A DNA stretch of 64,000 nucleotides from Pseudomonas antarctica (GTDB lineage: Bacteria > Pseudomonadota > Gammaproteobacteria > Pseudomonadales > Pseudomonadaceae): NCBI RefSeq assembly GCF_900624995.1, contig NZ_UYXQ01000002.1, positions 62,001-126,000 of the forward strand. Reading direction: 5' to 3'. The notes under the pieces are model-generated. The model searched no databases and was not told the DNA's origin. It saw only the letters and a program-made list of their open reading frames with translations. A program made the translations under genes and the position numbers. Below, in pieces: positions 1 to 10,790 of the stretch (positions within the stretch are counted from its first letter, which is position 1; each line of letters opens with the position of its first letter).

Positions 1-150
1 AGGAATGGCCTGACGTGGATGGTGATGCAGGGCCGGCACGCGCAATTGGTCGGCCAGGCCGAGGCTGTCCATCACGGCGATCAACTGGCTGGCCTTGTTG
101 GAAGCCGGCGCACTGTTGAAACCGTGGATATACAAGATCGAAGCAGACAT
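1..150 (-). CDS. yqiA: YqiA family esterase, N-terminal part (cut by window edge)
   Basis: Only the first 50 codons are present; the gene runs off the left edge. The start reads MSASILYIHGFNSAPASNKA. This is the YqiA-type opening of a small alpha/beta-hydrolase, in which a beta strand leads into the His-Gly-Phe-Asn-Ser oxyanion segment. E. coli YqiA is an esterase active on short acyl esters. The gene follows cpdA in the same direction, as in the E. coli order nudF-yqiB-cpdA-yqiA-parE, so parE probably lies beyond the edge. The catalytic Ser and His are outside the window and could not be checked. Confidence 0.85.
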   Translation of the reverse strand, partial: MSASILYIHGFNSAPASNKASQLIAVMDSLGLADQLRVPALHHHPRQAIP

Positions 151-272
151 GCCGGGCTCTCCGTGCATCAGCCAAAGAGGCGCAGTTTACAGGGATCGGC
201 GCGGTGTGTGAGTCCCCTATCGTGCAGCCAGTACAGAGCCCCTCCCACACTTTTGATCAGCGTTTACAGCCT

Positions 273-1088
273 TTAATAGCCGTTGCTGCCGTAATTGATG
301 GTAAACGCGAAGCCTTTGACCCGTTCTACACCGGTTTCCAGCCGTCCGTCGGCATGCAGGCGCAGCCAGCGGTAGCCCGGCGCTTGCTCGCTGACCTTGA
401 ACTCCTCGCTGCCGGGCGCGAACTGAATGCAGGTCGATGGAGATGCCAGCAGCCGCACGCCGTTACGCTCGCGGTCGATTTCCTGGTGCACATGCCCCCA
501 GAGCACTGCCTTGACCTGCGGGAAGCGGTCGAGCACGGCAAACAAGGCCTCGGGGTTGCGCAGGCCGATGGGCTCCATCCACGCGCAGCCAATCGACACC
601 GGGTGATGGTGAAAGCACACCAGATGGTGCTGGCTCGGCGCTTCACTCAAGGCCTGGGCAAGTAATTGCAGTTGCTGGTCTTGCAGATAACCGGGTACCG
701 AGCCGGGCACGGCAGAGTCCAGCAGGATGACGCGCCAGTTACCGATGTCGACTACCGGCTCCAGCAGATCGCTGTGCACCGCGGCATGGGCCATAACCTG
801 CGGCTCGTCGTGGTTGCCGGGAATCCAACGTGCCGGAGCGGCGACCTGCTGACTCAGGTCGCGAAACTGTTGATAGGACTCAAGCGTGCCGTCCTGGGAC
901 AAATCCCCTGTGGCCAGCACCAAGTCGATCTGCGGCTGTTGCTCGCGCACCAGATCGATCACCCGTTGCAGGCTTTCGCGGGTGTTCATGCCCAGCAGCG
1001 TAGCGTCGGCCTCGGCAAACAAGTGGCTGTCGGACAGCTGCACCAGCAGCGCCGGCGCATCGGGGTTCACGGTGGATACGCGGGACAA
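273..1088 (-). CDS. cpdA: 3',5'-cyclic-AMP phosphodiesterase CpdA
   Basis: This is a class III cyclic nucleotide phosphodiesterase that hydrolyses cAMP to AMP in the cytoplasm and so tunes the CRP/Vfr cAMP signal. All metallophosphoesterase motifs are visible in order: LSDSHLF (Asp-x-His), ATGDLSQDG, IPGNHDEP, the HHHP cluster and LWGHVHQE. Together they bind the two metal ions. The length of about 271 residues is normal for the family. I chose a TTG start at 1088 because a GGGAGAG ribosome-binding site lies a few bases upstream and the protein then begins MSRVSTV, much as homologs do. A longer frame starts at TTG 1106. The gene sits between yqiB and yqiA in a conserved operon. Confidence 0.93.
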   Translation of the reverse strand: MSRVSTVNPDAPALLVQLSDSHLFAEADATLLGMNTRESLQRVIDLVREQQPQIDLVLATGDLSQDGTLESYQQFRDLSQQVAAPARWIPGNHDEPQVMAHAAVHSDLLEPVVDIGNWRVILLDSAVPGSVPGYLQDQQLQLLAQALSEAPSQHHLVCFHHHPVSIGCAWMEPIGLRNPEALFAVLDRFPQVKAVLWGHVHQEIDRERNGVRLLASPSTCIQFAPGSEEFKVSEQAPGYRWLRLHADGRLETGVERVKGFAFTINYGSNGY

Positions 1089-1186
1089 GGCGCTCTCCCA
1101 AGGCAATCACAGGAAATGGACGTTTGGCGCGATTATGCTGGGGCAGGACACAAAGAGGAAACCCAAGAAGCAGACGCCGTTCACAT

Positions 1187-1636
1187 CTACCGCACGACTT
1201 CAAACTCGTGGCCCAGGGCCAGGCAGTGGCTCAACCATTCACCGAGGAACACATTGAGCTGTGCTTTCTCATCGGGCTGGTGCATGAACGCATTCGGGTA
1301 AGGATAGATGCTGCGAAAGCGTCGTGCATGCTCGGCGCTGATCACTTCGGCCATGCGCGCGTCGTGATACACCTGCACTTCCAACTGCGGCACCGGCAGC
1401 CACGGCAGGCTGTGCTCCTGACGTACACGCAAGGTGGTGGTGTACGGGCAGTTGACGATGACCTCAAGGGTCAGCACGCCGAGCATCTGGTCGCCGTGGG
1501 TCACGGCAATGCGCCGCGCCTCGGGGGTGTGGCGCATGTCGGGAAGCAAGCGCATCAACCGCGCATAGTTGGCCTCGCAGGCGGCTTGCAGCCCGATCAG
1601 GTCAACTCGATAACGTTCCCGTGCCTTTACTGCCAT
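1187..1636 (-). CDS. yqiB: DUF1249 family protein YqiB
   Basis: This 149-residue protein belongs to the DUF1249 family (E. coli YqiB), whose biochemical function is not established. It has no signal peptide or membrane segment and looks like a soluble alpha/beta protein. The start overlaps the end of nudF by 10 bases (1627-1636), which suggests translational coupling. The order nudF-yqiB-cpdA-yqiA is the same in E. coli and P. aeruginosa. That conservation is the main argument for a role linked to nucleotide-sugar or cAMP turnover, and it remains an inference. Confidence 0.88.
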   Translation of the reverse strand: MAVKARERYRVDLIGLQAACEANYARLMRLLPDMRHTPEARRIAVTHGDQMLGVLTLEVIVNCPYTTTLRVRQEHSLPWLPVPQLEVQVYHDARMAEVISAEHARRFRSIYPYPNAFMHQPDEKAQLNVFLGEWLSHCLALGHEFEVVR

Positions 1637-2244
1637 AACCCCCTCACTTCCGCGCGATTAAGCGCAAGCCATTGCAGGGCGATAATGCTGGCTGCGTTGG
1701 AAATTTTGCCGTCACGCACCGCTTGCAGGGCATCTTCGAAAGCCCAGGTGGTGACGCGGATATCTTCTGCCTCTTCCTCCAGTCCATGGACGCCACCCGC
1801 CCCGGCGCTGTCGCAGCGGCCCAGGTACAGATGGACGAATTCAGTACTGCCGCCGGGCGAAGGGAAATATTGGGTGATCGGCCACAGCGCAGAGAACGTA
1901 AGACCAGCTTCCTCCTCGGCTTCGCGGTGCGCAACCTCCTCCGGTTGTTCATCCTTGTCGATCAGGCCGGCGACCATTTCAATCAACCATGGGTTGTCGG
2001 TACGGCCCATGGCGCCGACGCGAAATTGCTCGATCAGCACCACTTCATCGCGCTGCGGGTCATAGGGCAGCACACACACGGCGTCATGACGAACGAAAAC
2101 TTCGCGATTGATCACTCGGCTCATGCCGCCATCGAATTTCTCGTGGCGCAGTTGCACGCGATCGAGCTTGTAGAAGCCCTGGTAGGCATTGTCGCGCTGA
2201 ACAATCTCGATGGCGTTCGGCGTCGATTTGGCAATGTCCGTCAT
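1627..2244 (-). CDS. nudF: ADP-ribose pyrophosphatase NudF
   Basis: This is a Nudix hydrolase that cleaves ADP-ribose and related ADP-sugars to AMP and sugar phosphate. The Nudix box GX5EX7REUXEEXGU is perfect: Gly-LIDKD-Glu-QPEEVAH-REAEEEAGL, around residues 98-120. The downstream segment PSPGGSTEF is the dimer-contributed loop of ADP-ribose pyrophosphatases. The 205-residue length is typical. It is the first gene of the minus-strand nudF-yqiB-cpdA-yqiA operon. The 190 bases upstream, up to the divergent lipoprotein gene at 2439, must hold both promoters. Confidence 0.95.
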   Translation of the reverse strand: MTDIAKSTPNAIEIVQRDNAYQGFYKLDRVQLRHEKFDGGMSRVINREVFVRHDAVCVLPYDPQRDEVVLIEQFRVGAMGRTDNPWLIEMVAGLIDKDEQPEEVAHREAEEEAGLTFSALWPITQYFPSPGGSTEFVHLYLGRCDSAGAGGVHGLEEEAEDIRVTTWAFEDALQAVRDGKISNAASIIALQWLALNRAEVRGLWQ

Positions 2245-2438
2245 AGTGTTCCTCGTTAAACCGGTGCAATTCGCGCCATCCTAACGCGCTCCTGCCCATT
2301 GGTGCAGCCCCTTTACAGTTGCCGGGATAGGCGGCGACGGTCAAACTCACTCTAATCAGCTTAGTGGCGAACTGACGGCTTTGTTCGCAGTCGAAGCGCT
2401 ACTCTTTTTCGCTTTCCATCGATTTCCGAAGGACGCAC

Positions 2439-3185
2439 ATGTCGCTTTTAAGAATCGCCTCCATGGCCTGCATTGCCTTGACTCTGGGTGCTTGCCAGAG
2501 CCTGTTCCAACCCAGCTATCTCAAACCGCTGGACACCCAACAAGACGCCTCGGAGCAGATCAAGCCCGGCTGCAGCAGCCCGGATTGCCCGCTGGTGAAC
2601 ATTGATACCGTGCACTTCCCCACCGAGCCGCAGCTCGACAGCCTGGTCGAACAACGCCTGCTGCAGATGACCCGCACCACGCCTGGGGCCAGTGTGCCGT
2701 CGACCCTGAATGCCTACCGGGACACGTTTTTGCGCGAGTCCGCCGACCGCCACAGCATGTACTTGCAGGCCAAGCTACGTGAGCAGCATGACGGACTGGT
2801 GATCGTTGAAGTGTCCAGCTACTTGGACACAGGGGTCGCCCAGGGCGAGCCCGGCCGTGGTTTCATCAACTATTCGCGCCTGCTGCACAAAGAACTAAGC
2901 CTGGCCGACATGCTGTTGCCAGGCCAGGAGCAGGCGTTCTGGAACATTGCCAAAGTTGCCCACAACACCTGGCTGATCAACTCGCAGATGGACCGCGACC
3001 CGCAGTTCGTGAAGAACTGGCCGTTCCAGAAAACCCCGAACATCGCCTTGACCAGCGGCGGCGTGGTACTCAAGTACAACGTGTCCACCATTGCCCCTTA
3101 CGCATTGGGGCTGATCGAAATGAACATCCCCTATGCGCGTCTGAGCGGTGTGCTCAAGCCTGAGCTGGTGCCCGCTCACCACTGA
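2439..3185 (+). CDS. RsiV/DUF3298 family lipoprotein
   Basis: The protein begins with a short charged n-region and a hydrophobic stretch ending in the lipobox Leu-Gly-Ala-Cys near residue 19, so it is a lipoprotein. The mature part (about 230 residues) resembles the DUF3298/RsiV extracytoplasmic domain: the segment YLQAKLREQHDGLVIVEVSS, then a tract describing the last conserved block of that family (LTSGGVVLKYNVSTIAPYA). In Bacillus, RsiV binds lysozyme. No such role is known for the Pseudomonas lipoproteins. The gene is alone on the plus strand, divergent from nudF. Its last 32 bases overlap the 3' end of cytX on the other strand. Confidence 0.8.
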   Translation: MSLLRIASMACIALTLGACQSLFQPSYLKPLDTQQDASEQIKPGCSSPDCPLVNIDTVHFPTEPQLDSLVEQRLLQMTRTTPGASVPSTLNAYRDTFLRESADRHSMYLQAKLREQHDGLVIVEVSSYLDTGVAQGEPGRGFINYSRLLHKELSLADMLLPGQEQAFWNIAKVAHNTWLINSQMDRDPQFVKNWPFQKTPNIALTSGGVVLKYNVSTIAPYALGLIEMNIPYARLSGVLKPELVPAHH

Positions 3186-4443
3186 AGGCCCGGCCCAGGA
3201 TCAGTTGTAACAGCCCTGCCAGCACCAGTGCCGGCAGGGTTGCGCCGATATCCGGATACAGATTCGCCAGCAGGTGATACGTAGCGATGCCGCCCAACCA
3301 GGCCAGCAGCGCAGGCCAATGCAAATTGGCGATCGCGCCCTGGCCTCGGCGGCGCAGGATAAAGTGGTCGACCAGCACCACGCCGAACAACGGCGCAAAC
3401 ACTGAGCCGATCAGCAGCAGGAAATTCTGATACTGCGCCAGCGGTGCAAAGCAGGCGATCAAGGTGCAAATCACACCAATGGCCAACGCCAGGTGCTCGA
3501 CCTTCCAACGCAGCAAAATCCCGCTGGACACCGCCGCTGAGTGAATATCGGCGAAGGCGTTTTCCGACTCGTCCAACAGGATCAGCAACAGCGCAATGCC
3601 CAGGCCCGCGCCGGCCAACGCCAGCAACAACGCATTCACTTCGCCACTTGGCGCAAACGCCAAGGTGTAAGCCACACCCAGGCTCATCAGCCAGAAATTA
3701 CCAATAAAGAAGCCAACGGCAGTGCCGCCGAAGACGCTTTGGGCGCGCTTGCCGAAGCGTGAGTAATCGGCAATCAACGGCAGCCACGACAGCGGCATGG
3801 CGATGGCGATATCAAAACCCACCGCAAACGGCATCGAGCCGTCACCGGCCTTGGCCCATAGCGCACCTAGATCGGCCTTGGCAAACAGGTTCCAGGTCAG
3901 CCATAGGCAGGCGGTGAGCAGCAGCCAAATGCCCCATTTGCGCAGGATTTGCCGCACAAACGTCAGTGGGCCGCTGACGGCCAGCAAGGTTGCCAAACCA
4001 CCGAAAAACAGTGTCCACAGCAAGGGGCTGGCCAACAGGCTGCCTTCGCTGAACGCGCGCGTGCCCAATAAGCTGGCAGCATCACGCATCACGATGATTT
4101 CGAACGAGCCCCAGCCGATCAGCTGCAGCACGTTCAGCAACGCTGGCAGGCTGGCACCCTTGGCGCCAAGGCTGAGCTTGAGCGCGGCCATGGCCGACAG
4201 GCCGGTGTCGCTGCCGATCACGCCGACGGCGGCCAGCAACAGTACGCCGATCAGGGTGCCGAGGAAAATCGCCAGCAATGAGCCGGACAGGCCCAGGCCC
4301 GGCGCGAGCAAGGCGCCGGTTTGCAGGACCATCAGGCCGATGCCGAGGGAGAACCACAGGGAAAACAGGTCGCGGGCACCGAACACGCGTTTGTCGCTCG
4401 GCACCGCTATATCAGGGGAGTAAGTACTCGGTTGAATGCTCAA
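3154..4443 (-). CDS. cytX: putative hydroxymethylpyrimidine transporter CytX (NCS1 family)
   Basis: This 429-residue protein is a hydrophobic NCS1-type permease (nucleobase:cation symporter 1) with about twelve membrane segments. It begins after a short polar N-terminus with FGARDLFSLWFSLGIGLMVL. NCS1 proteins downstream of thiC under TPP control have been assigned by comparative genomics as the HMP (thiamin pyrimidine) transporter CytX, and that context is exact here. thiC lies 136 bases upstream in the same direction behind a TPP riboswitch, so cytX is probably co-transcribed and thiamin-repressed. A strong inverted repeat (4466-4572) sits between the two genes. The 3' end overlaps the convergent lipoprotein gene by 32 bases. 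The substrate itself cannot be read from the sequence. Confidence 0.85.
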   Translation of the reverse strand: MSIQPSTYSPDIAVPSDKRVFGARDLFSLWFSLGIGLMVLQTGALLAPGLGLSGSLLAIFLGTLIGVLLLAAVGVIGSDTGLSAMAALKLSLGAKGASLPALLNVLQLIGWGSFEIIVMRDAASLLGTRAFSEGSLLASPLLWTLFFGGLATLLAVSGPLTFVRQILRKWGIWLLLTACLWLTWNLFAKADLGALWAKAGDGSMPFAVGFDIAIAMPLSWLPLIADYSRFGKRAQSVFGGTAVGFFIGNFWLMSLGVAYTLAFAPSGEVNALLLALAGAGLGIALLLILLDESENAFADIHSAAVSSGILLRWKVEHLALAIGVICTLIACFAPLAQYQNFLLLIGSVFAPLFGVVLVDHFILRRRGQGAIANLHWPALLAWLGGIATYHLLANLYPDIGATLPALVLAGLLQLILGRAFSGERAPAQA

Positions 4444-4465
4444 GGGTGTTATCTCTGAGGGCTAT

Positions 4466-4572
4466 GATCGTTCCCACGCTCTGCGTGGGAATGCCGCTAT
4501 GGTCGCTCTGCGTCCGCCTTTGTGACGCGGAGCGTCACGGGATGCATTCCTACGCAGAGCGTGGGAACGATC
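4466..4572. repeat. Long inverted repeat between thiC and cytX
   Basis: The outer arms are 21 bases and perfectly complementary (4466-4486 with 4552-4572). Each arm also contains a smaller TTCCCACGC/GCGTGGGAA-type hairpin. A further GACGC..GCGTC hairpin lies in the middle. This palindrome type is a common interspersed repeat of fluorescent pseudomonads. Lying inside a transcription unit, it could protect the thiC message or lower cytX read-through; that is an inference. The same TTCCCACGC motif recurs at 14188-14208. Confidence 0.85.
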
Positions 4573-4579
4573 GAGGGTG

Positions 4580-6499
<1,920 letters not shown>

Positions 6500-6644
6500 T
6501 TATCCAGGCGGTGGATTTTTGTCGGAGCGAACCTGTGACGGATGGACGCACTGAAACCAGTGCTGTGCTTGGCGCACAAGAGCTGTTCGATTGTCGAACA
6601 ACATCCCGGACGAAGCACAAGAGGACTCGCCGGGTGACGAGAAA

Positions 6645-6736
6645 TCTTGTTCCCTACGCAGGCGCTAACCTGATCAGGTTCAACGGGATCCGGTATTTAC
6701 CGATCTCAGCCTTCCAACAAGGCACCCCGACAAGAA
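6645..6736 (-). promoter_or_regulatory. TPP riboswitch (THI element) of thiC
   Basis: Read on the minus strand, the region contains the conserved THI-box blocks in order: CGGGGTGCC, then GGCTGAGA, then CCCGTTGAACCTGATCAGG and TAGCGCCTGCGTAGGGAA. The closing P1 helix is formed by CTTG (6731-6734) with CAAG (6646-6649). These blocks form the thiamin pyrophosphate aptamer. About 160 bases separate it from the thiC start, leaving room for an expression platform. TPP binding would be expected to lower thiC and cytX expression. The rest of the 6488-6935 gap holds the leader of thiC and the promoter region of the divergent tolC gene. I see no gene in it. Confidence 0.97.
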
Positions 6737-6935
6737 CGCGGCCAGTCTAGACCATGGCGTGGGCAAATTGCCAATGGCGGTGCATTCAGCGTGATGAATG
6801 GCGTGATTGCGGGATTGTTGCGCCGGGTCAGCAACACTACACTCGGTTGCCGCCACAATGCTTGACGCCAGGAATGGCCAGCCTTAGCCTTGGGCGCTAA
6901 ATTATCGCCGTAATATTCAAACTAGGGATCGCCTC

Positions 6936-8375
6936 ATGCTGCGCAAACTCTCACTGGCTCTTGCCGTGTCTTGTGCGACCAATGGAATGGTCTGGGCAGC
7001 TGAAGCGCCCTTGTCCGCCAACACCGATTTGGTCAGTGTCTACCAGGAAGCGGTGAACAATAACGCCGACCTGGCCGCCGCCCGTGCCCAATATGGCGCG
7101 CAAAAAGAAGTGGTGCCCCAAGCCCGTGCCGGCTTGCTGCCGAACCTGTCGGCCGGCGCCGACAGCAATAACGTGCGCACCCAGATCGACCAACCGGCGG
7201 CTACCGTCAATCGTGATGCCCACTCCTGGCGGGCAACCCTCAGCCAGCCGCTGTTCCGCGCTGATCGCTGGTTTCAGCTGCAAGCCGCCGAAGCCGTCAA
7301 CGAGCAAGCCTCGCTGCAACTCTCGGCCACCGAGCAGAACCTGATCCTGCAAAGCGCCGAGAGCTACTTCGCCGTGCTGCGCGCCCAGGACAACCTGGCC
7401 TCGACCAAGGCCGAAGAAAACGCCTTCAAGCGCCAGCTCGATCAGTCCAACGAACGCTTTGATGTAGGCCTGTCGGACAAGACCGACGTGCTGCAATCCC
7501 AGGCCAGCTACGACACCGCCCGCGCCAACCGCATCGTCGCCCAACGCCAGGTGGACGACGCCTTCGAAGCGCTGATTACCCTGACCAACCGCCAGTACAA
7601 CGCAATCCAGGGCATCGTGCACACGCTGCCGGTGCTACCACCGGCGCCGAATAATGCCAAGGCCTGGGTCGAAACCGCCGGCCGTCAGAACCTCAACTTG
7701 CTCGCCAGCAACTACGCGGTCACCGCAGCCGAAGAAACCCTGCGCCAACGCAAGGCCGGCCACTTGCCGACCCTCGACGCCGTGGCGCAATACGAAAAAG
7801 GTGACAACGACGCGCTGGGCTTCAGCAACCCTAACCAACTGCCCATCCCTTACGGCGGTGATGTGTCGCAACGCACCATCGGCCTGCGCCTGAACATCCC
7901 GCTCTACAGTGGCGGCCTGACCAGCTCTCAAGTACGCGAATCCTATTCGCGCCTCGACCAGACCGAACAGCAACGCGAAGGCCTGCGCCGTCAAGTGGTG
8001 GAAAACACCCGCAACCTGCACCGCGCGGTCAACACCGATGTGGAGCAGGTACAGGCACGCCGCCAGTCAATCATCTCGAACCAGAGCGCGGTGCAAGCCA
8101 CGGAAATTGGCTATCAGGTGGGCACGCGCAACATCGTCGATGTGCTGGAGTCGCAGCGCCAGCTTTACTCGTCGGTGCGCAACTACAACAACAGCCGCTA
8201 CGACTACATCCTCGACAATCTGCGTTTAAAGCAGGCTGCAGGCACCTTGAACCCAGGGGATTTGCAAGACCTGTCACGTTACCTCAAGGCTGATTACAAC
8301 CCGGACAAGGACTTCCTGCCGCCGGACCTGGCCAAAGCTGCAGCCGAGCAGCTAAAGGCCCGCCCCGGCTACTAA
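6936..8375 (+). CDS. tolC: TolC family outer-membrane channel (OpmH-like)
   Basis: This is a 479-residue outer-membrane efflux protein. A signal peptide ends near Ala-Trp-Ala-Ala-Glu (about residue 22). The mature protein has the two-fold repeated long-helix architecture of TolC, with segments such as LTDVYQEAVNNNADLAAARA-like helices and the second repeat around LNLLASNYAVTAAEETL. It forms the trimeric exit duct for type I secretion systems and efflux pumps. The position next to thiC matches P. aeruginosa opmH (PA4974 beside PA4973 thiC). A ribosome-binding site (AGGGA) precedes ATG 6936. A REP palindrome follows the stop codon. The partner pump cannot be told from this window. Confidence 0.9.
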   Translation: MLRKLSLALAVSCATNGMVWAAEAPLSANTDLVSVYQEAVNNNADLAAARAQYGAQKEVVPQARAGLLPNLSAGADSNNVRTQIDQPAATVNRDAHSWRATLSQPLFRADRWFQLQAAEAVNEQASLQLSATEQNLILQSAESYFAVLRAQDNLASTKAEENAFKRQLDQSNERFDVGLSDKTDVLQSQASYDTARANRIVAQRQVDDAFEALITLTNRQYNAIQGIVHTLPVLPPAPNNAKAWVETAGRQNLNLLASNYAVTAAEETLRQRKAGHLPTLDAVAQYEKGDNDALGFSNPNQLPIPYGGDVSQRTIGLRLNIPLYSGGLTSSQVRESYSRLDQTEQQREGLRRQVVENTRNLHRAVNTDVEQVQARRQSIISNQSAVQATEIGYQVGTRNIVDVLESQRQLYSSVRNYNNSRYDYILDNLRLKQAAGTLNPGDLQDLSRYLKADYNPDKDFLPPDLAKAAAEQLKARPGY

Positions 8376-8390
8376 GCACAGCGCAAAACC

Positions 8391-8483
8391 AATGTGGGAG
8401 CGGGCTTGCCTGCGATGCAGACACCGCGGTGTATCAATTACACCTGGGTGATGCTATCGCAGGCAAGCCAGCTCCCACATTTG
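8391..8483. repeat. REP palindrome between tolC and waaA
   Basis: A Pseudomonas repetitive extragenic palindrome. The left arm AATGTGGGAGCGGGCTTGCC pairs imperfectly with the right arm at 8460-8483 (GCAGGCAAGCCAGCTCCCACAT region). It lies between the converging 3' ends of tolC and waaA and may act as a terminator or transcript-stabilising element for both. Confidence 0.9.
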
Positions 8484-8495
8484 GATCAGGTTGGG

Positions 8496-9773
8496 TCAGT
8501 GATTGATCAGCCTGTCCAAGCCATCCAGCAAACGCTTGAGCGCGCCCTGGTTGGCCTGCATCACCGCAAGCCCTGCCTGCGCCATCTTGCGCGCATCCTG
8601 CGGCAGCTCGAACAGTTGCCGCACAGCCTCGGCCAATCCTTGTGCGTCATCCACTTCTCGCAACGCCCCCGCGTCACGCATCATCGTGCTGATTTCGAGG
8701 AAGTTGAACAGGTGCGGCCCCATGATCACAGGTTTGGCCAGCGCCGCTGGCTCCAGCGGGTTGTGCCCGCCAGTCGCTACCAGGCTGCCGCCGACGAAGG
8801 CGCTGTCGGCCAATGCATAGAGAAACAGCAGCTCGCCCATGGTGTCGCCGAGTAACACCGAGGTGTGTGCGCTCACGGGCTCACCACTGGAGCGACGCAC
8901 CGTGGCAAAGCCTTGTTGCTCGCATAATTCAAACATCGGGCCGAAGCGCTCTTGATGACGCGGCACCAGAATCAACAGTGCGTTGGGGTAGCTGTCGAGC
9001 AATTGGCGATGCGCAGTCAGTACCACCTCGTCTTCGCCTTCATGGGTGCTGGCGGCGATCCACACCGGGCGCTCGCTGGCGCCCCACTGCTCTCGCAAGG
9101 CGCCAGCACGTGCCGGGATTTCTGGGTCGACGCTCAGGTCGAACTTGATCGAGCCGGTGACTTCGACGCTTTCCGGGCGGGCGCCCAGGCTCAGGAACCG
9201 CTGGGCTTCGGTGTGTGTCTGCACCGCAAACAGGCTCATTTCTGCCAGCATCGGCGCGGTGAGTTTGGCGAAGCGTGCGTAGCCTTTGGCTGAACGCGCC
9301 GACAGCCGCGCATTGGCCAGCGCCACCGGAATACCGCGTTGAGCACAGGCATGGATATGGTTCGGCCACAATTCGGTTTCCATGATCACCGCCAGCTTGG
9401 GTTGCACGCGATCAAGAAAACGCTTGGCGGCGCAGGGCAAGTCATAGGGCAAATAGCAGTTTTGAATGCGCGGTTCATTGGCGAACAGCGCCTGGATACG
9501 CTCGGAGCCAGTCGGCGTCATGCAGGTGACGGTGATCGGTAACGTCGGATGGCGCGCCAGCAACTCGCGAATCATCGGCGCGGCAGCGATGCTTTCGCCC
9601 ACCGACACGGCGTGCACCCAGATCCCACCGGGTTGCATCATCGGCAGACCGTAGGAAAAACGCTCGCCAATGCGCTTGGCATAGGCCGGCGCCTTGCGTG
9701 CGCGCAGCCACAAACGTAAAGCCACCAACGGCAGCGCCAGGTAAAACAGACAGCTGTAGAGAGTTCTATTCAT
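8496..9773 (-). CDS. waaA: 3-deoxy-D-manno-octulosonic acid (Kdo) transferase WaaA
   Basis: WaaA transfers Kdo from CMP-Kdo to the lipid A precursor at the inner membrane and starts the LPS core. The protein begins MNRTLYSCLFYLALPL, a short membrane anchor, and continues with the GT30 glycosyltransferase blocks: GGIWVHAVSVGE (with the catalytic Glu after Val-Gly), VIMETELWPN and the nucleotide-binding end VGGSLVATGGHNPLEPAA. About 425 residues is the usual size. I chose ATG 9773 because the hydrophobic anchor starts there; a longer frame upstream adds non-homologous residues. The ribosome-binding site is weak. The neighbouring LysR gene is read in the same direction 23 bases upstream. Confidence 0.96.
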   Translation of the reverse strand: MNRTLYSCLFYLALPLVALRLWLRARKAPAYAKRIGERFSYGLPMMQPGGIWVHAVSVGESIAAAPMIRELLARHPTLPITVTCMTPTGSERIQALFANEPRIQNCYLPYDLPCAAKRFLDRVQPKLAVIMETELWPNHIHACAQRGIPVALANARLSARSAKGYARFAKLTAPMLAEMSLFAVQTHTEAQRFLSLGARPESVEVTGSIKFDLSVDPEIPARAGALREQWGASERPVWIAASTHEGEDEVVLTAHRQLLDSYPNALLILVPRHQERFGPMFELCEQQGFATVRRSSGEPVSAHTSVLLGDTMGELLFLYALADSAFVGGSLVATGGHNPLEPAALAKPVIMGPHLFNFLEISTMMRDAGALREVDDAQGLAEAVRQLFELPQDARKMAQAGLAVMQANQGALKRLLDGLDRLINH

Positions 9774-9796
9774 GGCGGCGGAGTTTATCGGCTTTT

Positions 9797-10687
9797 TCAG
9801 TCGATCGCCTGCAAGCACTCGGCAAATCGCTCGGCCAGGAAACGCGCAGCCGGGCCGAGGTGCTCATCGCGGCGCCAGACCAGCTCCACCACCAAGGCGG
9901 GCGGCGTCCATTCGCTGTCCAGTTCAACCATTTGTTGTTGATAGGTGGGGTACTGCACGATGTGCCGGGGCAGCCAGGCCCAGCCCAAGCCACTCATCAG
10001 CCATTCGGCCAACACGTAGAAACTGTCGGCGCGCCACACCAAGGGGCTGGCGGCTTCGCTGCCGGGGTAGACACTGGTCTGGGTCGACATCAACAGTTGG
10101 CGAAACTGCGCCAAATGCTGACACGTTACGTACTTTTGCTTGGCCAGCGGATGATTCACGCCGCACACGGTAACCATTTCCACACTGCCCACCACACGCC
10201 GCTCGAGGGCTTCGGGGATTTGGTCGTGATAGAACAACAGGCCCAAGTCGGCCTTGCGCTCGACCAACTTGCGCGCGACGTCGCCTTGGGCGGCACTGGA
10301 CAGTTGCACTTCCATGAGCGGGTATTGCCCGGCCAGCGCTTCAAGGCTGTCGAGCACCGGTTGGAACAACATGGCTTCGTCCTGGGCCAGACGCAGGCAG
10401 GCTTCCTCGCCACGCGTCAGCGACAGCGCTCGGCCATTGAGCCGCTCACACTGGCGCAACACCTCACGCGCTTCCTCCAGCAACACGCTGCCGGCTTCGG
10501 TCAGGTGCGGCTGGCGGCCGCTGCTGCGGTCGAACAGGCTCAGCCCAAGGTCGGCTTCGAGCAGGGCAATGCCATTGCTCACCGCCGATTGCGCCTTGCG
10601 CTGATCGCGCGCCACCGCCGAAAACGAACGCTGTTCAGCGACGCTGACAAACAGGCGCATCTGTTCCAGACTCCACTGCACACTCAT
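9797..10687 (-). CDS. LysR family transcriptional regulator
   Basis: This 296-residue protein has a standard N-terminal winged helix-turn-helix (residues about 7-65, with VAEQRSFSAVARDQRKAQSA and a LGLSLFDR wing) and a C-terminal periplasmic-binding-like effector domain. It is divergently placed from the SMR transporter gene (103 bases apart), the classical LysR arrangement, so it may control that gene. This is an inference. The order waaA-LysR-SMR matches P. aeruginosa PA4988-PA4990. The effector is unknown. Confidence 0.92.
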   Translation of the reverse strand: MSVQWSLEQMRLFVSVAEQRSFSAVARDQRKAQSAVSNGIALLEADLGLSLFDRSSGRQPHLTEAGSVLLEEAREVLRQCERLNGRALSLTRGEEACLRLAQDEAMLFQPVLDSLEALAGQYPLMEVQLSSAAQGDVARKLVERKADLGLLFYHDQIPEALERRVVGSVEMVTVCGVNHPLAKQKYVTCQHLAQFRQLLMSTQTSVYPGSEAASPLVWRADSFYVLAEWLMSGLGWAWLPRHIVQYPTYQQQMVELDSEWTPPALVVELVWRRDEHLGPAARFLAERFAECLQAID

Positions 10688-10790
10688 GGCTCAACCCATC
10701 TTAAAATCGGATAGGCAATGACTTTACCCCATCTTTCCAAGCGTTAGAATGCCGACCTTATCAAGTACGCATCACACCGAGGATTACCCC

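Noticed and set aside
3154..4443. cytX considered as a cytosine permease (CodB)
   Set aside because: NCS1 membership fits both, but the position behind a TPP riboswitch and thiC favours the thiamin-pyrimidine role.
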